Assembly (NCBI RefSeq): GCF_905163445.1 | Contig: NC_053191.1 | Location: 9,238,001 to 9,302,000 of the forward strand | Origin: Pararge aegeria | Taxonomy: Eukaryota > Arthropoda > Insecta > Lepidoptera > Nymphalidae | DNA length: 64,000 nt | Direction of reading: 5' to 3' | Shown: positions 39,541-50,715 of the stretch, in pieces | How the letters are laid out: every line of letters begins with the position of its first letter | Numbering within the stretch: the stretch's first letter is position 1 | Program-made: the position numbers and the translations under genes | The notes under the pieces: model-generated | The model's input: only the letters and a program-made list of their open reading frames with translations | Database searches by the model: none | Told to the model about the DNA's origin: nothing

Positions 39541-39600
39541 ATTTTATTTGTCCTTAGACCTAATTCTGATGTCACAGGCACAAGCTGTTCATACATAATG

Positions 39601-40500
39601 TCAAAGTCAAAAATATCTTTATTCAAGTAGGCCCATAGGTGGCACTTTTGATGCGTACATAAGAATTACACGGTAGTGAGATGATGGCGATAACCACATT
39701 CGTAAACTTAAAACTAAAGCTACGAGGGTTCCAAACGCGTCCCGGTCTAAGAAGAAGCTCACAACAAACTTAGCCGGATGTTTTTTTTTTGTTGTTATCA
39801 CCATCTCACAATGTCATTTTAAATTATTAGAAGAGCAACCTGGTTAGAGCAATAATTTACACCCAAGCTTTTTTATCGTTTACGTAGTCCTTTATACTAT
39901 AATAGGACTTTTCTATAAGCTTACGTTTAATACAAACTTTGAACTTTTTAAGAGACATCTCCAAGATGTCAATTGTTAGTTTATTGTAGAATTGTATGCA
40001 ATTTCCTTTAAACGAATTATGAATTTTATGTAACCTAGTATATTGCACTGTAAGTTTATTCTTACTTCTAATGTTTAAATTATTGCAGTCACATTTTTTC
40101 TTAAATTTAGAAATGTTTTTATGAACGTACATTAAATTTTCAAATATGTACTCACTATACACTGTCATTATTTTAAAATCTTTAAATTTATCTCTCAATG
40201 ACTCTCTCGGACCCATTTTGTAGATAGAACGAACAGCCCTCTTCTGCAGCACGAAAATAGTGCTAATATCAGCAGCATTACCCCAAAGTAAAATTCCATA
40301 TGACATAATGCTGTGAAAGTAACTAAAATATACCAGTCTAGCAGTTTTTACGTCGGACATATGGTGTATCTTCTTTACCGCATAGGCAGCAGAACTAAGC
40401 CTGTTCGATAAATTATTTACATGAGGGCCCCATTGAAGTTTTGAATCTAACGTTATTCCTAGAAAAACTGTCGTATCCACATTGCTATACAAATGAAGAT
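39601..40500 (-). mobile_element. Jockey-like LINE, 5'-truncated, with intact RT C-terminus and 3' UTR
   Basis: The 3' end is at 39601 (rc: gaataaagatatttttgact). The 3' UTR covers 39601-39856 and includes tgagatggtgataacaacaa. Coding sequence starts abruptly at about 40492, and upstream DNA is unrelated, as expected for incomplete reverse transcription. Other truncated copies or pieces lie at 27802, 43068 and 43741. Confidence 0.8.
39857..40492 (-). CDS. LINE ORF2 fragment: end of reverse transcriptase (211 codons)
   Basis: Residues begin MYSNVDTTVFLGITLDSKLQ followed by WGPHVNNLSNRLSSAAYAVK. The LGxxLDxxLxW...H motif is the thumb-region signature of Jockey/CR1-type reverse transcriptases. 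YFHSIMSYGILLWGNA (residues about 58-73) is the classic SxxxYGxxxWG motif. The protein closes with SYYSIKDYVNDKKAWV. The endonuclease and the catalytic FADD core are missing, so it cannot be active alone. It is the longest open frame in the window and shows no stop over 211 codons, which suggests a recent insertion. The methionine start is accidental. Confidence 0.8.
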   Translation of the reverse strand: MYSNVDTTVFLGITLDSKLQWGPHVNNLSNRLSSAAYAVKKIHHMSDVKTARLVYFSYFHSIMSYGILLWGNAADISTIFVLQKRAVRSIYKMGPRESLRDKFKDFKIMTVYSEYIFENLMYVHKNISKFKKKCDCNNLNIRSKNKLTVQYTRLHKIHNSFKGNCIQFYNKLTIDILEMSLKKFKVCIKRKLIEKSYYSIKDYVNDKKAWV

Positions 40501-40504
40501 TGAG

Positions 40505-41005
40505 AACTATAACTTCTTTATACTAAGACAGGTTATTCGAAATTGTATTGATTACAGCGAGACAAATATATGTAAGGGAAATTTGTCCCTCTATAATCAC
40601 GAACGAACGAGTCACCTTTTGAGTCCCAGGACGTGGGGCGAATGCTGATGCTTTTCGGTTGCTTGGTATTTCATTACTCTAGACACAAACTTACTTCAGG
40701 TCTCCCAGCTATCTGGCCCGCCCATAGCAACTCCGTTAATCTACGTATAAATAAAATAACATTTATATCGAATGCGCATCCAATAGTCATTTACTCCACA
40801 GTAATTGTCTAAAAGCGTCTAAACATTGGCCCCAAACTCAATTAGTGCCGAATGGAGCCAACGTAAACATGTCTGCGAAAGAAATTACTTCTAAAGCTTT
40901 TGTTGTACCTAAACAGAACGCTTAAGAAATGTTCTGTAACAATGTGATAAATCTCATATTCTCATATCTCATTTTGATCTATCTTCATTTGTTTGCATGG
41001 TTGTA
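40505..41005. other. Intergenic sequence without recognisable feature
   Basis: Nothing was recognised on either strand. Confidence 0.4.
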
Positions 41006-41008
41006 AGT

Positions 41009-41217
41009 TCATCATCATCTTCATACCTTTTAATCCATTACCGGCCCACTACAGGTCACGGGTGTACTCTCAGGTCTGAAGCCTTACTTCACCACGCAAG
41101 CCAAGTGCAGGTAAGCTTCGCAAGCCTTTGAAAGCATTATGGAGAACTCTCAGGTATGCCGGTTTCCTCACGAGGTTTTCCTTCAACGTGAGAGAAAGTA
41201 ATATTTAATTGCTTAAC
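41009..41217 (-). mobile_element. tRNA-derived SINE, family C, without its tRNA head
   Basis: tccattaccggcccactaca, gagaactctcaggtatgccg and ggtttcctcacgaggttttc occur in reversed family C order. Confidence 0.65.
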
Positions 41218-41224
41218 TGCACTC

Positions 41225-41440
41225 CTCCACTCTTATTCGAGGTAGGGCTCTAGATAGGGCTCCGCAATGATGCTCCAATACAAGCTAGGGAACTTTAAAA
41301 GTATAATATGCTGGTTATTATTAAACGGGGCCGCATGCTCACCGAAACGTGGAGATAGACAACACTAATTTCCTAATTCACGGCAGTTATCGAAAATTGC
41401 CGTATTTTGGTCTTAAATTGGACTCGAAACTAAGCCCAGA
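41225..41440 (-). repeat. Dispersed repeat, family D, diverged fragment
   Basis: gctcaccgaaacgtggagat and aacactaatttcctaattca echo the blocks gtgctcaccgaggcacggag and gccagtttcctacctccgga of the copy at 50955. Confidence 0.4.
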
Positions 41441-41444
41441 AATG

Positions 41445-42400
41445 GTTTAATTTTTCGTGTAATATATACATTAATACTTCTATCATCTCTGAATATATTA
41501 TTTTTCGGTTTTACATATAGAGTTCTTTAAAAATAATCCTATATACGGAATACTCCGTAGTGTACAATGAAACCGATAGCGGATTTTGAGACGTAAACAA
41601 AACACAATTATTGTGTGATTGCATAAGAAGAATAAAAATCAGTATCTGTTGCAGCCACATCATAGTTTTTTTGTGATTTATTATAATGTGATTCAATATA
41701 TACAAAAATACACCGTATATAAAATATACAGACTCAATAACCCGAATTTAAAACTGTTAAGGATAGTTGAGACCTGGTCGCTATGCCTCAGCTATGCATT
41801 CATTGAGACAAAGCAAAATAGCCACCAAGTCCGACAGTTGTACGCGTCTATCCTTTGAACTTCCTTCTACCTACATTTTTAGGATTTTTTTAGGTGTAAT
41901 ATTACTTTCCGCTTTAAAAAAAAACAGATTATTCCGATAGAATATAAAAGTTACTCGAAAAAACTTATTTACAATAAAAGCTTGTGATACTGTAAACACA
42001 ACCCAACGAGCCACGTCTGTCTCTTTGAAAGTGTTAATCTCAAACGAACCACAAAAATATTTCAAAGCAATAGTTAAACAACAATTTTGTTAGTGTTTAA
42101 ACTACAAAGGGTTGTTGTTTTCTGCATTTTAATAATATATGCCTTTAAGTTGTGCTCGTGAGTGTGTTTTAATACTAATAGTTTATAGTTTATTAGTTTA
42201 ATAAAATAAGCATCCGATTAAAATATCTCTATCAACTCTACCAACAAATAGGGAGAAGATGGGGAGGAAATATAAATGTGGTCTGCGGTGTGCGGTTTAT
42301 AGGCTCCATATAGAGTGGGGTACATGCTTTATAACTAATAATATAACTATAAATTAAAAATTTTAAGAACTTGCCGACGGAAAATAATTAAATGTTATAG
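41445..42400. other. Intergenic sequence; short open frames unsupported
   Basis: Overlapping frames at 41511-41858 and 41871-42065 show no recognisable protein, splice context or repeat family. Confidence 0.4.
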
Positions 42401-42404
42401 AACA

Positions 42405-42545
42405 TTTTCTGGTGGCGACCATCTTTGGATTTGAAATTTATCATAGTATTCTACTATCAAGCCCTTTCATTTGATACCCATATTGAGGGAGTTGTGAATA
42501 GATCTGTTCAGGAGCTACGATGCCATAGCAGACACACAAACACGT
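42405..42545 (-). repeat. Inverted copy of the repeat at 37965-38222
   Basis: It shares, in reverse, the blocks containing gggtatcaaatgaaa and tggcatcgtagctcc with the plus-strand copy. Confidence 0.55.
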
Positions 42546-43067
42546 AAAATTTGACCCCTGTCGTGTTGAACTGAAAAAATATATTTTTTTGTTTGAAAAA
42601 GCTCTTGAAACTTTTATCCGCATTTGTTAAATATTTTTTTGATTTGATACGGGTTAGTTAGGGGAAAAAAGTTTGTATGGAATGCTGTAATTTACCTTGG
42701 TGCAAGTCTATGAGAACGTGCGGTGAGAATTGTTTTTTAGGTTGACAAGTAAAGTAAATAATTTGTGAGTTTTGAGAGGTGGAAGATCGCAGTGAAGGGC
42801 TAACTTGTATTGGAATAAAAAATATATTATCATCTATTTTAAATCTTAAATTTCTCCAAGTTTTATTTAAATCCTTCGTTTAGAGAAATTGAATGGCAAT
42901 TTGAACGATTCGTTGCCGGGTGCAAATTTGATTATTAGTTTCAATTCGGAACGGAAATTCATGATAACTTCGGCATACCCATTCAAGTTTTCAACATTTA
43001 TTTATAACTGAGGTTTTCGCGACCTCTGGCGCAAAGGAAAAAGCTGTGGTCTTGTACAGATTGGGTT

Positions 43068-43740
43068 GTCAAATTCAAATTCCAATTCAAAAATGAATAA
43101 TCATGTAGTGTTTATCACAGGCACTTATGGAGCGTTTTCCCTCCCACAGCCGTATTAATATTTAGCTATGAATTTAATGCAATTCATACCCAAGCTTTTT
43201 TATCACACACTAGCGTACCCAGCCCGCTTCGCCGGGCTAGATTTTGCTTTATTTATTTAAACAATAAACTTACATCATTAAATTTTTTATTTAAGTCTCA
43301 TCATATATTAAATAATTTATTTCTCTCCGTATTCATTCTCTTCTATTCTCTTCTCGAGCGGGTGAAGATCATTATCTACACCCATGTACAACATTAGAAT
43401 ATCATCATAGTAAATAAAAGCTGTATTTTACAGTTCAAAAATAGGAGTGCTCCGATCGTCACCAAACTTTACAGGATAACTTGCCAGGTCAATCTGGTGA
43501 TTCCCTGAAAGTTTTATTGAAATCGTACCAGTCGTTTCGGAGCCTATACGGAACATACCCACACACTTTCTCTTTTACTCGTATATATATAGATGTAGTC
43601 CTTAATATTATAATAGGATTTTTCTATAAGCTTACGTTTTAAACTTATTACTTTGAACTTATTGAGAGACATCTCAAGGATTTCATCTGGTAATTTGTTA
43701 TAAATTATGTACAATTGAATGTAATACTAATTTAATGATC
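43068..43740 (-). mobile_element. Jockey-like LINE 3' copy split by a Helitron
   Basis: Reading on the minus strand, the coding end at 43740-43594 (containing cgtaagcttatagaaaaatc) continues at 43209-43195 as TGTGTGATAAAAAAGCTTGG. A stop and a 3' UTR ending in TTTGAATTGGAATTTGAATT near 43070 follow. Removing 43210-43593 yields the peptide KDYMCDKKAWV, against KDYVNDKKAWV in the LINE at 39857. Confidence 0.8.
43210..43593 (-). mobile_element. Non-autonomous Helitron, 384 bp, exact ends
   Basis: The 5' end is TCTATATATATACGAGTAAA. The 3' end is a hairpin (AGCCCGGCGAAGCGGGCT), then GGGTACG and CTAG. It sits between a host A and a host T, with no target duplication, as expected for Helitrons. 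The interrupted LINE proves both boundaries. Internal sequence includes accaaactttacaggataac and accagtcgtttcggagccta, blocks I recall from lepidopteran Helitron-like families. Confidence 0.88.
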
Positions 43741-43812
43741 ATATTCAAAGTCAAAGTCAACAATAGCTTTATTCAAGTAGGCCCATAGATGGCACTTTTG
43801 ATGCGTACGTAT
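43741..43812 (-). mobile_element. LINE 3'-terminal fragment
   Basis: caaagtcaaagtcaacaata, gctttattcaagtaggccca and gatggcacttttgatgcgta are nearly identical to the 3' terminus at 39601-39660. Confidence 0.75.
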
Positions 43813-43867
43813 TATTGGCAGGGGAAATTCAAGATTTGATCATTTCTCAATTTGCTTGTATCTATTC

Positions 43868-44040
43868 GGGTGGCTAGATACCATCCCACCGACAAAAGCC
43901 GCCTAGCCATTCTGGCACGATGCCGTGTAAAACCGATAAAGGTTATAAAAGGGTTATTTAAACTGCCATGCCCCTAACATGTAGCCCGCTACCTACTTAG
44001 ACTGCATCACCACTGACGGCCAGATGAACTTATTGGGCTT
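43868..44040 (+). mobile_element. tRNA-derived SINE, family B, fragment (plus strand)
   Basis: gccgcctagccattctggca, cgatgccgtgtaaaaccgat and tagcccgctacctacttaga then ctgcatcaccact are family B blocks in the orientation opposite to most copies here. Confidence 0.5.
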
Positions 44041-44224
44041 AATAATAGTAGTAACTTAATGAATTAAATGGTTTCAGGAACATGATATACATGTTAGAGA
44101 ATAACAATAATAGTGATCTTCCGCAAGTGTTAAGAATCGGAACAGTAATTTCTAGTATTTATAGGAAAAGAGCGCGTTCAAACAAAGTTATCCACTCTCG
44201 CATTTTTTTATGACAGAACTCGTC

Positions 44225-44345
44225 CACTTTGCTTATTTCCTGCGCCAGGCAGCATTGTTGCAATCCTGGGTTCCGGTCTGAAGAGCATAGTTGCCGGTGT
44301 AAGTACAGGAACATGAGGCCTCAGGTTGGTGGACACAGGGCGACA
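44225..44345 (+). repeat. Relative of the repeat at 36930-37065
   Basis: It contains attgttgcaatcctgggttc, cggtctgaagagcatagttg and ccggtgtaagtacaggaaca. The minus-strand open frame 44233-44442 across it is not supported as a gene. Confidence 0.5.
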
Positions 44346-44349
44346 TGTT

Positions 44350-45830
44350 GCTGGACGTGTTCGTTACTCTGCGAAGTGTTACTTTGATTATAATCGATGT
44401 TTCCCCCTCACCAATAGGGGGCCCACCGGCTTGGACTGTCAATTATTATATAAAAAGGTAGGTAGGTTGTAAATATAGGTATGTACATATATATATGTTG
44501 TAGGTACTATGTTATATTAACAAAAACGACCGGCGGTACTCGATAACGTGTATCATTAGCACATATTTATATAAATATTAACTAATTCGCTATGACTCAT
44601 ATTTAGGGTTACCAAATGATGAAGTTCTCTAGGATATACAAATTTTTAGCATAGCGGAAAAATAGTACAACAGTTTAAAAATTACAAAGTTGTTTTTGTA
44701 AATTTTTCAAGGTAAAAAGTCTCATCTTTTGTTTGAAATTTTATACTTCCAAAAGGTCTCGTTATTATCAGATTGTTATCTCGAGATGGAATCGTGGAGA
44801 AATCAAAGGAACTTTGCAAATATTACAGGCACACCTAAAGCAATTGGCTATTTTTTATATTGAATTGGACTTTTTTAAAGTTTAAGGTCGAGGTATTTGG
44901 CAAATTGACGTTACGTTTTTTTCTTTTCTAGATAAATCTTTAAATCACATTATTTCTTTTACTCCTTTTTCAAAACCCATATGTTTTATATTACAGAAAA
45001 GTTAAGATATGATCTTTTATCGTAAGTTTTTAAACATGTCATGGTACCAAAAACAAATTGGATTATAAATTCTTTATTTACTAATTGAATATGTTTTAAA
45101 TAAGTAATGTAAATTAATGAGTATTTGAGTAGTAGGATACGAGCAATATATGAAACGGTTTACGCGGAACAGAATGTGTTTATTGAAGTATATTGTTACA
45201 AATGCTTCTTATCTATTTGCTTTCTTCAGGTCCAAATATTGTTAAAAGATATCTGCCAATTATAAAATTACCTTACTGTCTGTCATATTTCCATTCAATT
45301 TACTGGTCACACTAAGAAATATTATTAATTGCAGCTCCTATAAGGCCGTGACCAAAATACTCCTTTCACCTACAATCGGTAGTATCTGAGAGTTCAGCTT
45401 ATTTGGCGATGTTAGACTGATATGGATACGACAAGGTCATGTGGCATTTGACCGCTTTTTTAAACGCATTTTTAGGGCCTAACCACGCAAGTCGGGCATT
45501 TAGTTAGTGCTACCTAACATTGCACTGTTACTAGAAACAGGTTAACAGGTACAAATAGCAAATAATTTGGATATAAAAAGTAAGCATCTTATAAGTTAAA
45601 ATATTACTGATGAACACAAATGCACTATACAAGTGAATGTTGTTGTAATACAAGTTGTTGCCCGCGTTTATTATGGTTTTTACCAATACCATTGGTATAA
45701 GTATATGTCAATTTGTTGCTTAGTTAACAATTAAAAACAAACACTTTCGTATGTTGTAAAATTAGTATAGATTCTTCTAGTATTCTTTAATCGACCCCAT
45801 GGTTTATTATCGAATTTGTTTTCATTTTGC
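44350..45830. other. Intergenic sequence with a 22-bp motif repeated at 47411
   Basis: The only notable element is agactgatatggatacgaca followed by ag at 45414-45435, repeated exactly at 47411-47432. Otherwise nothing was recognised. Confidence 0.45.
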
Positions 45831-45834
45831 TTTG

Positions 45835-46119
45835 GCCTAAGTACAAGTTTTACTCGTCCGCGATCAAGGAGTCGTTTTCGGGTATTAAATCTGTATCGTC
45901 AAAGTAAAATAGACCTAATTTTACTCGCTATAGAGCCGCAAATCCTGTACTTCTGATTTTTGCTTTACAAACGTTATATCGAAGACCGGAGCGCTAAAGA
46001 ATAGTTGTAATTTGAGCTTTAACAGAATGTAAATACGATACATTTTACTCCGGTGCTCAAGTATTTCCATACTCAAAAACGACTCCTCGAGTGTGAGCGC
46101 GCAAATCTTGTGCTAAGGC
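45835..46119. mobile_element. Probable MITE with imperfect ~50-bp terminal inverted repeats
   Basis: The left end GCCTAAGTACAAGTTTTACT, continuing to AGGAGTCGTTTTCGGGTA, is matched by the inverted right end GCCTTAGCACAAGATTTGCG, continuing to AGGAGTCGTTTTTGAGTA. There is no coding capacity. The right third recurs at 57372-57460, showing a dispersed family. The superfamily cannot be told from this sequence. Confidence 0.7.
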
Positions 46120-46349
46120 TACTGACTTATATTCAACCCCATGGGTTTCAAGGTATCACCATCAAAGTAACAATCAATATTCGATTAGCTATTACTGTAA
46201 ATTTAACACAATTGAGGTATGACATTTGAGTGTATGACATGGATTTTTGTAATTTTTATAATAATTATTATTATAAAAAATGCAAAAATATAACGTACTT
46301 AATATTTATGTAACCACTACTCGGATTCATTTTAAAGCTTAAAGATATC

Positions 46350-46643
46350 TTAATATATATAAATCTCCTGTCACGATGTTTGTCCTCAATGGACTCCTAA
46401 ACTACTTAACCGATTTTAAATTAAATTGGCATACCGTCAGCAGTCTGGTCCAACTTAAGAGATAGGATAGCTTATATCTTTAATTATAGTCTCAATTTTA
46501 TTTTATTGCAAATTATTTGTCTTTAATTAATTGACAGTCACATGTTATATGTATATATATATCTATATACTACTATACTCATTTAAGGCTTAGCGATACT
46601 GAATACTTTAAAAACGCAGACGAAGTCGCGGGCAACAGCTAGT
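46350..46643 (+). mobile_element. Helitron-like non-autonomous element, copy 1 of a pair
   Basis: It runs from taaatctcctgtcacgatgt through tttgtcctcaatggactcct and ttaagagataggatagctta to cagacgaagtcgcgggcaac and agCTAGT. The whole body matches the inverted copy at 53176-53460. Confidence 0.75.
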
Positions 46644-46862
46644 ATAATTATATATTATTGAAATGTTAACTACAAGACACTTAATCTTTAAGTAAAAACT
46701 TTTTAAGGTAAAATTTATATGTAACTCGTATTGGAAGTGCATCTTTTTATATTACATCTTTGTACATGCTTCGTTGATGTCTAATCTGCGTACATGCTGT
46801 GTATGCTATTGAATAAGATTAAGTGCATCTAAACCTAAAAACTTAGCCTACAGTTTATATGC

Positions 46863-47245
46863 AGGGTGAAATAAAAAACACCAGAAAGCTCTCGGCCTTC
46901 TAGTTGCTATTATAAAATCTAACAACTCTTGTTCTACGACTTTTCAAAATTCAATATTAATTTATTTCATACAAAAAAAAAAAAAAAATTAAGTTGAATT
47001 TACACTGTGAAACCAAATATATGTGATTCTTCAACGACTCGACTACTAGGGGTCAGTGACCGCACGATAAAGTCGTGGAACGCGTGCTGTTTCCGATGTT
47101 ACATTACAGAGTGGCAAAAAGTAGAGTTTCGTTGTTGAAAGTTGAATATTCAATATTTCACAAACTATCGAGTCAAAAAAGTCATAGAATATAAGATGTT
47201 AGTTTTAATTTAAAAAACTACAGGCCGAAGGCTTTCATGTATTTT
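46863..47245. repeat. Inverted-repeat-bounded element, possible MITE
   Basis: The left block cagaaagctctcggccttct then agtt is mirrored at about 47219-47242 by aactacaggccgaaggcttt then catg, roughly 20 of 24 positions. A poly-A run of about 15 lies at 46974. No coding potential was seen. Confidence 0.5.
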
Positions 47246-47249
47246 TTAT

Positions 47250-47975
47250 TAAACCTTGTTAACGCCTGTGTATAGTTAGAAATTGGAAAAGGACTTTTAT
47301 AGTTTATAATATTATTTTATTGCATAATCAATGCCACTAGCTTGTACATAATGGACACACTATTGATCTAGGCAATATATGATTCATTCCCATGTAAAAA
47401 ACATACGAATAGACTGATATGGATACGACAAGATGATAGACATGCATAAAATCACTAACACAATATAGTTATATTATAGTGTCATGCAAATATACACGTT
47501 GTTAAAAGCGCTGCGTACCCTAAAGTTTATTTCTAACTCGCATTGGAAAAGGATTTGCCGTTTGATGTCAATCCATTGAAGCTTCATTCGCCTTTTTAAT
47601 GACCCCATTAGAGAGTCTCCGTTTATTGGTAGTCAATATAAATACATCTGAGTAGGAGGGGTGGAAAACAAAAATATAATCGTGCAAAAGTTTCAAGGCT
47701 GCTCGTAAATACTCGTAGTGCCGGGAAACCATATAAAAAACAATCCTCAGAATGCCTACTTGCTACTGGTCGAACAAGATGTACTTAGATTGATTTCAAA
47801 TGGAAAAGAGGTAAGTAAGTGTATTTTACATGGCTTCGGACTTCTGTAAAGATGGTGTAGGCTTCATAGTTTGTAGAGTTGCAACTGCAAGGTATTGTCA
47901 CATATTGGACGCAATATCTAAACTAAGTAAGTCTTAATATGATAAACTATACTATTTACACTGTGTAATGTATCT
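47250..47975. other. Intergenic sequence without recognisable feature
   Basis: Apart from the second copy of the 22-bp motif at 47411, nothing was recognised. Confidence 0.4.
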
Positions 47976-47979
47976 ATAT

Positions 47980-48310
47980 TAATATAATAAAGCTAAAGAG
48001 TTTGTTTGGTAGAACGCTCTAATCTCAGGAAGTACTGGTTTGAATTGGAAAAATCTTTTTGTGTTAGATTTTCCATTTACTGAGTAAAGCTTTAGGCTAA
48101 ATAAAATTACATTGCGATTAGGTAGGAGCGGATTATCTATGAAAAATGTTGCAAAACGGGAAAACGAGTTGCGTGAACGGTTAAAGATACGCCAAAATAA
48201 TGTACGACGTTATTGTTCCTCTTTACAAGTTTTAAAAAAAGTCTGCAACATAATTTTTCTATCTTTTAGGGTTGACACATACGCGGACGTAGTAGCGGAG
48301 AACCGCTAGT
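47980..48310 (+). mobile_element. Helitron-like element, diverged
   Basis: The tail acacatacgcggacgtagta followed by gcggagaacCGCTAGT and the head agagtttgtttggtagaacg with aggaagtactggtttgaatt follow the Helitron-like layout. The frame at 48112-48309 is incidental. Confidence 0.5.
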
Positions 48311-48314
48311 TACT

Positions 48315-49130
48315 AATATAAGTCAAGTTGAGTATTGGTTCGGTGATCTCAGCAGCTCTTGCACTCTGTCTATAGAGAATAACAATAGGGTTTAAGTCAA
48401 TGAACAAAGAAGACCAAAAGAAGGTCGAGAAATGAAGACGTATGCCAATAATTCCAGGCCGGAATATTTTTTTTATATTCACTATTCGTCAAACTGGATA
48501 GTCAGTTGGTTGTAAATGCCAAAGCCAGAAATGAATTTTTACTATAAAAGAAAAATTGCGAACCTAAACCTAAACTTCTAAGTAAAATAAATATTTAACA
48601 GTCAAAATAAGCTATCTGAGGATAATGTACAGCTTTTATTTATAAAATAGTACATGTACCGCCACCTAGTTTTTTTATTAGCACTACATAGATTGTCGTT
48701 GTATTAGAATTTTTCCGACATATGCCAAGCGGTCATCTCTATACAGAAAAAAATATTTGGAAACGAAAACTCCCGTATATTTTGCCACTGGTTGGCAGCT
48801 GGTAGAAAAGTGAAATCTGATTTAAAGTAATCTTGATTAACAAATACAAAATTCTTAATCAATCTTAGTTAGATTATTGCTATCCTTTTCTAAATCTCAA
48901 ATGTTGATAAGGATAGCTTCAATAACTTTCTTAGCAGATCCGTCGATTTAAGATTGGATTGCTTATTTCCCGGGCATAGTGAACCTTCTTATTTTTATTA
49001 TTGAAATCTTAGCAGAGAAAGAAGCTTAGTATAAAAAAATAGCTTAGAATCATCCTGACCCAACCAGATAATTCAGAACATACTGAATCTATGCATCATA
49101 CAAATAAAAAATAACAGATCGCAAGCGATA
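48315..49130. other. Intergenic sequence without recognisable feature
   Basis: Nothing was recognised on either strand. Confidence 0.4.
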
Positions 49131-49139
49131 TGATGGCAA

Positions 49140-49225
49140 GGAGGTGTGATAAGAATCGGTAAGTCTGACTGCACATCATGAGGTCCTTGTTCGAATCTCG
49201 GAATGGGTCGAAAATTGTGTCGAAT
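49140..49225 (+). mobile_element. tRNA-like SINE head, family G, diverged
   Basis: agtctgactgcacatcatga then ggtccttgttcgaatctcgg resembles the cleaner head at 60243-60335, with a B-box-like GTTCGAATC. Confidence 0.4.
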
Positions 49226-49621
49226 TTATTTAGCGACCGAGGCAACGGAATTATTTTTATTATAAAGACGCTACTCTGTTTGATGAAAAAATCTCACCGC
49301 CTTCCCCAATTACCATAATTCTAACACTCCACATGCTCTAGTTTAAATACCTCTTTGTGATGGAAATTTATAAACTAATCTCAACGGCTTCGGCCAACGA
49401 GTCTCGGTTTTTAGTAGTAATCAGCGTGGGCAACTTGTGGACAACAAAGCTCTATCCTCATTAAATCCCCGAGTGTAATTTATGTACGATCACAGACTAG
49501 GCCAAACTATTTTCTGTCGGCTTTACTTTGCTTAGTTAATATGAGAAAATCTAGTAAAATACCAATGTACTAATGTACCAGTAGCATTATAGCAAGTATT
49601 CCACGATAGGTACTCAAACTT

Positions 49622-49845
49622 TCATCATCATCATAATATTAACCCATTACAAGGTACCGGTCTCCTCACACAGTGAAAAGTGTTTAGTCCGTAGTCAAGT
49701 GTGGATTGGTGAATACAAGCCTTTGTTATTAAGAAAAGAATAAAGAGTTCTCAGCCATGCAGGTTTCATAACTTAGAAAAGTTAGTGGTGCGTGCCCTCG
49801 AAAATGAAGCCGACCTCGCAACCACTGGGCTCTAACACTGTTTCC
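49622..49845 (-). mobile_element. tRNA-derived SINE, family C, diverged
   Basis: A (TCA)n start, taacccattacaaggtaccg, agttctcagccatgcaggtt and tggtgcgtgccctcgaaaat then ctgggctctaacactgttt are the reversed family C blocks. Confidence 0.55.
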
Positions 49846-50031
49846 TAAAACATCTGGATTTCAATCCATGAAATATATTTATTCCAGAATTTGGAATATC
49901 AGCGATATTAATTTCAATACCGATCAACTGTGGACGAATAACTGAATAACAATCATATGATTCGAAATGATCGGGATCAGCCACCATTTATCAGATCAGT
50001 ACCATTGGGTACATAATCACCATGACCACCT

Positions 50032-50247
50032 TAAATAAATAAATATTCTACGACAATACACACATCGCCACGCTACGCTTACATCGTTGCTTGTGTTATG
50101 GGTACTAAGATGACGGATGAATATTTTTACACTGGACACTGAAAAACATTCATGTTCATTACATAAACATTTTCCAGTTGTGCGAATCGAACCCACGGCC
50201 TTGGACTCAGAAAGCAGGATAGCTGCCGACTGCGCCAGTCAGCCGTC
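50032..50247 (-). mobile_element. tRNA-derived SINE, family A, copy 4
   Basis: tattctacgacaatacacac, cttgtgttatgggtactaag, gttgtgcgaatcgaacccac and gactgcgccagtcagccgtc. The open frame at 50117-50317 crosses it and is not a gene. Confidence 0.85.
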
Positions 50248-50319
50248 CTTATACTACTTACTACTAAATGGCGTGCACAGGATTTTCAACGGAGTAAGTA
50301 TCGTAGGCGTCGAATAGAG

Positions 50320-50715
50320 AAAATAAGTTGGAGTTAGAAAACAGAAGAGGTAAAATGATTGGTCACCTGCTTGCTAACACTTGATTTTATCAAGAATATA
50401 ATTGAAGAAAAAGAAAGGAAAAGAAGATAACTGAGGCTAGATTTGGAAACTGATATAACTTTAAGTTATAAAGAGGTGCAAGAGAAGGTAGGATAGAGAA
50501 TGGATAGAGAAGGTTGGAAAGGGCTACACCGACCAGGGTTTTAGCTCTTAAGTTAAAAAAGGGGAAGAAGAACATGCATAAAGCAAGACGCTGCATGAGA
50601 TGCCATGTACAGAGAAGGTTGGAAAGGGCTACACATACCAGTTCTTTAGCTCTTAAGTTAAAAAAGGATATACATGAAATGGAAAAATCATCCTGCTATT
50701 GCAGTTATAAAACAT
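50320..50715 (+). pseudogene. Decayed non-LTR reverse-transcriptase tail with 105-bp duplication
   Basis: Fragments in shifting frames read RRGKMIGHLLANT, then DFIKNIIEEKERKRR, and finally MDREGWKGLHRPGF followed by a stop. This is the order seen at the C-terminus of common insect LINE reverse transcriptases. The block agagaaggttggaaagggct, continuing to agctcttaagttaaaaaa, occurs at 50506 and again at 50611. The 70-codon frame at 50514-50726 owes its internal repeat (LALKLKK twice) to this duplication. Confidence 0.6.
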
